Assembly: GCF_001411495.1 (NCBI RefSeq)
Contig: NZ_CP012981.1
Span: 2,294,001 to 2,358,000 of the forward strand
Length of the DNA stretch: 64,000 bases
Origin: Burkholderia cepacia ATCC 25416
Lineage (GTDB): Bacteria > Pseudomonadota > Gammaproteobacteria > Burkholderiales > Burkholderiaceae
Direction: 5' to 3'
Shown piece after piece: positions 59,211 through 64,000 of this stretch (position 1 is the first letter of the stretch; every line of letters starts with the position of its first letter). The notes below the pieces were generated by a model that made no database searches, was not told the origin of the DNA, and saw only the letters and a program-made list of their open reading frames with translations. Position numbers and translations under genes: made by a program.

Positions 59211-60140
59211 TCACACGTACAGATACCGGACGAGGTGGAAGAACACCGGCGCGGCGAAGCAGATCGAGTCGACGCGATCGAGCATCCCGCCGTGGCCCGC
59301 GATCATCGAACCCCAGTCCTTGGTGCCGAGCGAGCGCTTGACGGCCGACAGCACGAGGCCGCCGACGAAGCCCGCGATCACGATCGCGAGCGAGATCCCG
59401 AACGCGGCGCCGAAACTGAACGGCGTCACGCGATACAGCGACGCGCCGCACAGCGTCGCGAGCAGCCCGCCGCCGACGAACCCTTCGATCGTCTTGGACG
59501 GCGACAGCTGCGGCGCGATCTTGCGGCGCCCGAACAGCTTGCCGACGACATACTGCAGCACGTCGCTGATCTGCACGACGAGCAGGAAGAAGAACAGCAG
59601 CAGCGCGTTCTGTCCCGTGTAGCGCGGAATGTCAAGGATCAGCACGGCCGGCGCGTGGCTCAGCCCGTACACGCACACCATCAGCGCCCAGTTGATCTTC
59701 GCGTTGCGGCTCAGGAATTCGCGCGTGTCCTGCGTGAGCGCCGACACGAGCGACATCGCGAAGAACAGGTGCACGGGCACGAAGATCGAGTACATCCCGT
59801 ACCAGTTGATCCCGAGCAGCAGGTATTGCACGGGGATCGCGACGAAGAACGCGATGAACAGCGTCGTGTGGTCGCTCGCGGTCGTCGGCGTGAGCGTGAT
59901 GAATTCGCGCAGCGTCAGGTAGGACAGCACCGCGAACACGAGATACGTGACGTTGTTGCCGAGGCCGATCGCGATGACCATGATCGCGATCATCGCCCAC
60001 CACGCACGGATGCGCTGGTTCAGGTTGACGATGGTCGCGCTCGTGCCGCCGCTGCGCGCGCCGAGGATCGCGCCGATCACGGTGGCGATGACGAGCACGC
60101 CCGTGACGCCCGCGACCAGTTCCCAGAAGAGAGTTCGCAT
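59211..60140 (-). CDS. CdsA-like phosphatidate cytidylyltransferase (YnbB-like)
   Basis: 309 residues with about eight membrane helices. The CdsA signature is intact: SAVKRSLGTKDWGSMIAGHGG followed by MLDRVDS. VVGKLFGRRKIAPQLSPSKT and IEGFVGGGL are also typical. The enzyme makes CDP-diacylglycerol from phosphatidate and CTP. The overall pattern, including the end AAPVFFHLVRYLYV, resembles E. coli YnbB rather than the housekeeping CdsA. It follows the PlsC gene, which makes phosphatidate, and is near a YnbA-like CDP-alcohol transferase that would use its product. Confidence 0.93.
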   Translation of the reverse strand: MRTLFWELVAGVTGVLVIATVIGAILGARSGGTSATIVNLNQRIRAWWAMIAIMVIAIGLGNNVTYLVFAVLSYLTLREFITLTPTTASDHTTLFIAFFVAIPVQYLLLGINWYGMYSIFVPVHLFFAMSLVSALTQDTREFLSRNAKINWALMVCVYGLSHAPAVLILDIPRYTGQNALLLFFFLLVVQISDVLQYVVGKLFGRRKIAPQLSPSKTIEGFVGGGLLATLCGASLYRVTPFSFGAAFGISLAIVIAGFVGGLVLSAVKRSLGTKDWGSMIAGHGGMLDRVDSICFAAPVFFHLVRYLYV

Positions 60141-60177
60141 GGGGGATATCCGGAAAAGGGAAAGGAGAGGGCGGTGT

Positions 60178-60810
60178 TCAGCCGGCCGGCCGCTGCGGCG
60201 GCGCGAGCGCGACGATCGCGTCGCGCATGCGGGCGAGGAACGTCGGCTTGTCTTCCTGGGCACCGAGCGCATCGTTCGCGCCGAAGTGCACCTTGCAGAT
60301 CAGCGGCACCGGCCAGATCGCACCCTTCGGCATGATCCGTTGCAGGTTCTCGAGATAGACGGGCGCGAGCGCGACGTCCGGAAACTCGGTCGCGAGGTGG
60401 AACAGCCCGCTCTTGAACGGTTGCGGCAGGATCTCGGCGCCGCGCGTGCCTTCCGGGAAGATGATGATCGAATGGCCCTGCCGGAGTGCGTCGCGCACGG
60501 GGTCGAGCGGATCGCCGCCGGACTCGCGGTGGCGATCGATCAGCACGACGTTCAGCAGCTTCTGCGCGATGTGGCGCTTCGCGTCGCTGCTGTCCCAGTA
60601 GTCGCGCGCGGCGACGGGCCGCACGACCGCGCGCACGTCGCGCGGCAGCGCGGCGAGGATCGCGAGCGTGTCGATGTGGCTCGTGTGGTTCGAGAAGTAG
60701 ATCTTCTGCGTGGGGGACGGCGGCGCCTGATGCCAGACCGGATACGCGCCGGCGACGAGCCGCACGATGGACAGCAGGAAGTCGCGCTGCCAGACGTTGA
60801 GAATGTTCAT
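60178..60810 (-). CDS. PlsC-family lysophospholipid acyltransferase
   Basis: 210 residues. The acyltransferase box NHTSHID (HX4D, His42 and Asp47) and the glycerol-phosphate-binding FPEGTRG (118-124) are intact. A hydrophobic N-terminal helix (FLLSIVRLVAGAYPVW) anchors it to the membrane. It acylates lysophosphatidate or a related lysolipid, giving substrate for the CdsA-like enzyme encoded 37 bases downstream. The chosen start (MNILNVWQRDF) excludes a Pro/Gly-rich extension. Divergent from the YnbA-like gene. Confidence 0.92.
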   Translation of the reverse strand: MNILNVWQRDFLLSIVRLVAGAYPVWHQAPPSPTQKIYFSNHTSHIDTLAILAALPRDVRAVVRPVAARDYWDSSDAKRHIAQKLLNVVLIDRHRESGGDPLDPVRDALRQGHSIIIFPEGTRGAEILPQPFKSGLFHLATEFPDVALAPVYLENLQRIMPKGAIWPVPLICKVHFGANDALGAQEDKPTFLARMRDAIVALAPPQRPAG

Positions 60811-61277
60811 CGGCGTCGCGCCTCCTGCCTGCCTGCATGGCCCGAGGCGCATGCGCGCCGGGCGGAACCCCGGAATGCCGGCGCGGCAGGATGCGCGCCG
60901 GACGGCCCTTGTTTAAATTTTTTCAAATTCGTGGCTGCCTGTCGCAGGTCCGCGATAATCGGACGATTCGCCGCCACACGCTGTTGCGTCGCGGCGAATG
61001 CGCCGGTCGGCGGCGTGATAATCGGCTGTTGCACGAGTGCCCGTTTGCAGTTCGAATGGATCGTGCTGCGCTCGGGCCAGCGGATTATCGCGAGTTTCCG
61101 TCAAAAACGCCAGATTGGCGCCGCGCTTGCGCGCCGGGCGCATGCTTGACGCATCGGGGCCGCTCGGCGACGATTAGGGCCGTCCATGGAAGGCCGTCCA
61201 GGGCCGTTTCGCCGCCCGGGGCATGGCGGCGGGAAAGGTGTCCGACTGTGCCGCGTGAATAGAACGAATACGAAACG
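60811..61277. other. Divergent promoter region of the phospholipid cluster
   Basis: About 470 bases separating the plsC-cdsA pair from the ynbA-like gene. It holds an A+T-rich patch near 60911-60930, two copies of GATAATCGG (60954-60962, 61017-61025), and between them a perfect 9-bp inverted repeat ATTCGCCGC/GCGGCGAAT (60966-60999, 16-base spacer). No gene seen. Confidence 0.5.
60954..61025. promoter_or_regulatory. Inverted repeat flanked by GATAATCGG direct repeats
   Basis: Two identical 9-mers 63 bases apart bracket a perfect 9-bp dyad at 60966-60974 and 60991-60999. The arrangement in a divergent promoter region suggests control of both phospholipid transcripts by one regulator. No regulator gene is adjacent. 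Confidence 0.35.
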
Positions 61278-61883
61278 ATGAGCCTCTACGCACTCAAACC
61301 CAAATTCCAGAACCGCCTGCGCCCGTTCGCGAACTCGCTCGCCGAGCGCGGCGTCACGGCCAACCAGGTCACGCTGTTCGCGGCCGGCGGCTCGATCGTC
61401 GTCGGCGCGCTCGCCGGGCTCGGCGTGTTTGCCCGCGCGCTGTTCCTGCTGATCCCGCTGTGGCTGTTCGTGCGGATGGCGCTCAATGCGATCGACGGGA
61501 TGCTCGCGCGCGAGCACAACCAGAAAAGCACGCTCGGCGCGTACCTGAACGAACTCGGCGACGTCGTGTCCGATGTCGCGCTGGTGCTGCCGTTTCTCGC
61601 GATTCCGGCGTTCGCTCCGGCAGACGTCTGGCTGTTCGCGCTGACGGCGGTGATCGTCGAATGCGCGGGGCTGATCGGCCCGCTGGTCGGCGTGAGCCGC
61701 CGCTACGACGGCCCGTTCGGCAAGAGCGACCGCGCGCTCGCCCTCGGCGCGTTCGCGCTGTGGATCGGGCTCGGGTTTCCGGTCGGCGGTGTCGCCGCAT
61801 GGCTGTGGCGGCTGCTGATCGTGCTGTCGATCGTGACCGTGGTCCGGCGCGTGCAGGCCGGCATCGCGGAAAAGGGCGGTTGA
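61278..61883 (+). CDS. CDP-alcohol phosphatidyltransferase (YnbA-like)
   Basis: 201 residues, about six membrane helices. The CDP-alcohol motif region is LNAIDGMLAREHNQ (residues 69-82), GAYLNELGDVVSD (87-99). Against the canonical D-x2-DG-x2-AR-x8-G-x3-D-x3-D, positions one and three of the four Asp are Asn70 and Asn91. Asp73 and Asp95 remain and an extra Asp99 follows. From memory, E. coli YnbA has the same pattern. It should transfer a phosphatidyl group from CDP-diacylglycerol to an unidentified alcohol. Confidence 0.9.
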   Translation: MSLYALKPKFQNRLRPFANSLAERGVTANQVTLFAAGGSIVVGALAGLGVFARALFLLIPLWLFVRMALNAIDGMLAREHNQKSTLGAYLNELGDVVSDVALVLPFLAIPAFAPADVWLFALTAVIVECAGLIGPLVGVSRRYDGPFGKSDRALALGAFALWIGLGFPVGGVAAWLWRLLIVLSIVTVVRRVQAGIAEKGG

Positions 61884-61973
61884 AAGGGTAGTCAAGGCAG
61901 TCAAAGGCAGTGGCGGTACCGGGCGCCGGAGGGCGGCGCACCAAGATTCGAATAACGAAACGAGAGAAAACGC

Positions 61974-63743
61974 ATGAGCGCACGCCTGGCCCGCGAGGCC
62001 GACTTCATCACGCACGACGGCGAAACGCTGTTCTATCGTCACTGGCCCGCAACGGGCCCGCGCTGCCGCGGCGCCATCGTGCTGCTGCATCGCGGCCACG
62101 AACATTCGGCGCGCGTCGCGCATCTCGTCGACGAGCTCGACCTGCCGGATTTCGCGTTCTTCGCGTGGGATGCGCGCGGCCACGGCCGCTCGCCCGGCGC
62201 ACGCGGCTACAGCCCGAGCGCGGCCGCGTCGGTACGCGACCTGCAGACCTTCGTCGAACATATCCGCGACACGCACGGCATCGCGATCGAGGACATGGCC
62301 GTGGTCGGCCAGAGCGTCGGCGCGGTGCTCGCGGCCACCTGGGTGCACGACTACGCGCCGCCGATCCGCGCGCTCGTCGTCGCGTCGCCGGCGTTTCACA
62401 TCAAGCTCTACGTGCCGTTCGCGCGACCGGGCCTGCGGCTGATGCACAAGCTGCGCGGGCTGTTCTACGTGAACAGCTACGTGAAACCGAAATTCCTCAC
62501 GCACGATCCCGAGCGGATCGCGAGTTATGCGTCCGATCCGCTGATCACGCGGCCGATCGCGGTCAACATGCTGCTCGACCTGCACGACACCGCGCAGCGG
62601 ATCGTCGCCGATGCGGCCGCGATCACCGTGCCGACGCAACTGCTGATCTCGGGCGCCGACTGGGTCGTGCATCGCGGCCCGCAGGACCGCTTCTTCGAAC
62701 GCCTGGGCGCCGCGCGCAAGGAGCGCATCGTGCTGCCGGGCTTCTATCACGACACGCTCGGCGAACGCGATCGCGCGCAGGCGCTCGCGCCGCTGCGCGC
62801 ATTCGTGCTGCGCGAATTCGATGCGCCGAGCCCGCGCGTGTCGCTCGCCGATGCCGACCGGCGCGGTGCGTTCCACGATGAATACGCGGCGCTCGGCCGC
62901 CCGCCCTCGAATGCGTTCGCGCGTGCGTACTGGGCGCTCACGCGGGCCGGCCTGAAGGCCGGCGGCGCGCTGTCGGACGGTATCGCGCTCGGGCTGCGGC
63001 TCGGTTTCGATTCGGGCTCGACGCTCGATTACGTGTATCGCAACCGCGCGCAGGGGCGGCTCGGCGTCGGTGCGCTGATCGACCGCACGTATCTCGATTC
63101 GCCGGGCTGGGTCGGCATCCGCCAGCGCAAGGTGCATCTGCAGGAGCTGATCGGCGCGGCGATCGGCCGCCTGCGCGGCCACGGCACGCCGGTGCGGATC
63201 GTCGATATCGCGGCCGGGCACGGGCGCTACGTGCTCGACGCGATCGCGTCGGCCGCCGAGCGTGACGGCGCGGCGCCCGACGACATCACGCTGCGCGACT
63301 ACAGCCCGCCGAACGTCGAGGCCGGGCGCGTGCTGATCGCGCAGCGCGGCCTCGAGCCGATCGCGCGCTTCGAGCGCGGCGACGCGTTCGACGAGGCGTC
63401 GCTCGCGACGCTCGAGCCGCGTCCGACGCTCGCGATCGTGTCGGGCCTCTACGAACTGTTCGGCGAGAACGCGCTGATCGAGCGCTCGCTGCGCGGGCTC
63501 GCGCAGGCCGTGCCGCCGGGCGGTTATCTCGTCTATACGGGGCAGCCGTGGCATCCGCAGCTCGAATTCATCGCGCGCGCATTGAACAATCACCGCGGCG
63601 AGGCGACCTGGGTGATGCGCCGCCGCTCGCAGGCCGAGATGGACGAACTCGTCGCGCGCGCGGGGTTCCGCAAGCTCGACCAGCGGATCGACGAAATGGG
63701 CATTTTCACGGTCAGCCTCGCGCAGCGGGTCGACGCGTCATGA
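61974..63743 (+). CDS. Bifunctional alpha/beta hydrolase / SAM methyltransferase (YnbC-like)
   Basis: 589 residues. The N-terminal serine hydrolase (1-300) has WDARGHGRS and nucleophile elbow VVGQSVGAV with Ser114, as in monoacylglycerol lipases. The C-terminal part (about 380-589) is a class I methyltransferase with glycine motif RIVDIAAGHGRYVLDAIA and VSGLYELFGENALIERSLRGL. The fusion is characteristic of YnbC. It probably edits the lipid or head group made by the cluster. It overlaps the next gene by four bases and starts 90 bases after the YnbA-like gene. Confidence 0.93.
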   Translation: MSARLAREADFITHDGETLFYRHWPATGPRCRGAIVLLHRGHEHSARVAHLVDELDLPDFAFFAWDARGHGRSPGARGYSPSAAASVRDLQTFVEHIRDTHGIAIEDMAVVGQSVGAVLAATWVHDYAPPIRALVVASPAFHIKLYVPFARPGLRLMHKLRGLFYVNSYVKPKFLTHDPERIASYASDPLITRPIAVNMLLDLHDTAQRIVADAAAITVPTQLLISGADWVVHRGPQDRFFERLGAARKERIVLPGFYHDTLGERDRAQALAPLRAFVLREFDAPSPRVSLADADRRGAFHDEYAALGRPPSNAFARAYWALTRAGLKAGGALSDGIALGLRLGFDSGSTLDYVYRNRAQGRLGVGALIDRTYLDSPGWVGIRQRKVHLQELIGAAIGRLRGHGTPVRIVDIAAGHGRYVLDAIASAAERDGAAPDDITLRDYSPPNVEAGRVLIAQRGLEPIARFERGDAFDEASLATLEPRPTLAIVSGLYELFGENALIERSLRGLAQAVPPGGYLVYTGQPWHPQLEFIARALNNHRGEATWVMRRRSQAEMDELVARAGFRKLDQRIDEMGIFTVSLAQRVDAS

Positions 63744-64000
63744 GCGAATTCGGCGGCGACGCGCGCGGCCTGGCGGCGCAGGCGTCGGCGGCCGGCACAC
63801 GCGACGCGTCGTTCGCGCTGCGTCTCGGCTGGCTCGCGGTGATGGGCGCCGTGTTCTTCTCGACCTACGGCTTCGCGAACTGGCTCGCCGCGCGCCGCGT
63901 GGCGGTGCCGACCTTCGCGTTCGGCTGGGAACACGCGATCCCGTTCGTGCCGTGGACGATCGTGCCGTACTGGTCGATCGACCTGCTGTATGCGCTGTCG
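63740..64000 (+). CDS. PAP2/dual-specificity phosphatase (YnbD-like), N-terminal part
   Basis: The first 87 residues before the window ends. A polar N-terminus is followed by a membrane helix (RLGWLAVMGAVFFSTYGFANWLA) and ARRVAVPTFAFGWEHAIPFVPWTIVPYWSIDLLYALS. This is the start of inositol-phosphotransferase/PAP2-type membrane phosphatases of the Aur1/YnbD group. The catalytic PAP2 and possible phosphatase domains lie outside. Coupled to the hydrolase-methyltransferase gene by an ATGA overlap, which matches the ynbC-ynbD order. Confidence 0.8.
   Translation, partial: MSEFGGDARGLAAQASAAGTRDASFALRLGWLAVMGAVFFSTYGFANWLAARRVAVPTFAFGWEHAIPFVPWTIVPYWSIDLLYALS

Noticed and set aside
1..64000. CRISPR array, tRNA/rRNA genes, insertion sequences or prophage integrase
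   Set aside because: No regularly spaced repeats, RNA-gene signatures, transposases or integrases were recognised. VgrG resembles phage spike proteins but belongs to T6SS.

Overview
The window is very GC-rich with strong G/C third-position bias, short intergenic gaps and many 4-base ATGA start/stop overlaps. Its gene families (Burkholderia-type porin, many LysR regulators, orphan vgrG islands with DUF4123 adaptors and Tle1 lipases) point to a Burkholderia, probably of the B. cepacia complex. The accessory, catabolic character suggests a secondary replicon or a plastic chromosomal region; this is inference. No RNA genes, insertion sequences, CRISPR arrays or replication origin were seen.

Left part (1-14100). 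A minus-strand hydroxyquinol/resorcinol operon (intradiol dioxygenase, Dabb protein, maleylacetate reductase, FAD hydroxylase cut by the window edge) is divergent from its probable LysR regulator, followed by a SphA-like outer-membrane protein. A remnant of an OmpA-type domain comes next. Then comes a metal-chelate uptake operon: TonB receptor, ABC ATPase, binding protein and FecCD-type permease. A two-component system follows, divergent from a MipA/OmpV protein and separated from it by phased direct repeats. A small I78-like lipoprotein closes this part.

Centre (14117-35516). This is a type VI secretion vgrG island with no structural tss genes. It starts with a membrane-anchored ketoacyl-synthase-like protein and a PAAR tip protein on the minus strand. 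Three plus-strand modules follow. (i) VgrG, DUF4123 adaptor, DUF3304 lipoprotein (probable immunity) and a Tle1 (DUF2235) phospholipase with an intact GFSRG nucleophile elbow. (ii) A VgrG carrying a C-terminal HEAGH zinc metallopeptidase, followed by two paralogous secreted proteins, probably duplicated immunity genes. (iii) VgrG, DUF4123-type adaptor, DUF805 membrane protein, DUF3304 lipoprotein and a divergent Tle1-like protein in which the nucleophile serine is aspartate and the usual His before DVGGG is Gln. The last is the most striking observation.

Middle right (35568-46892). A fusion of a VirB1-like lytic transglycosylase with a VirB9/TrbG-like domain, a general porin, and a Fur-box-controlled fecI-fecR-fecA-type iron-signalling operon ending in a secreted protein. 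Next are a LysR regulator divergent from a VOC protein and flavin reductase, and a second LysR regulator.

Right part (46990-64000). A CitMHS transporter with an AtuA/AtuA-like pair, a nitrilase-family hydrolase, a chemoreceptor, and a LuxR regulator divergent from a TPR / PcfJ-like / DUF1266 / secreted-protein series of unknown purpose. Last is a phospholipid cluster resembling E. coli ynbABCD (CDP-alcohol phosphatidyltransferase, CdsA-like enzyme, hydrolase-methyltransferase, PAP2 phosphatase cut by the window end) with an added PlsC acyltransferase.
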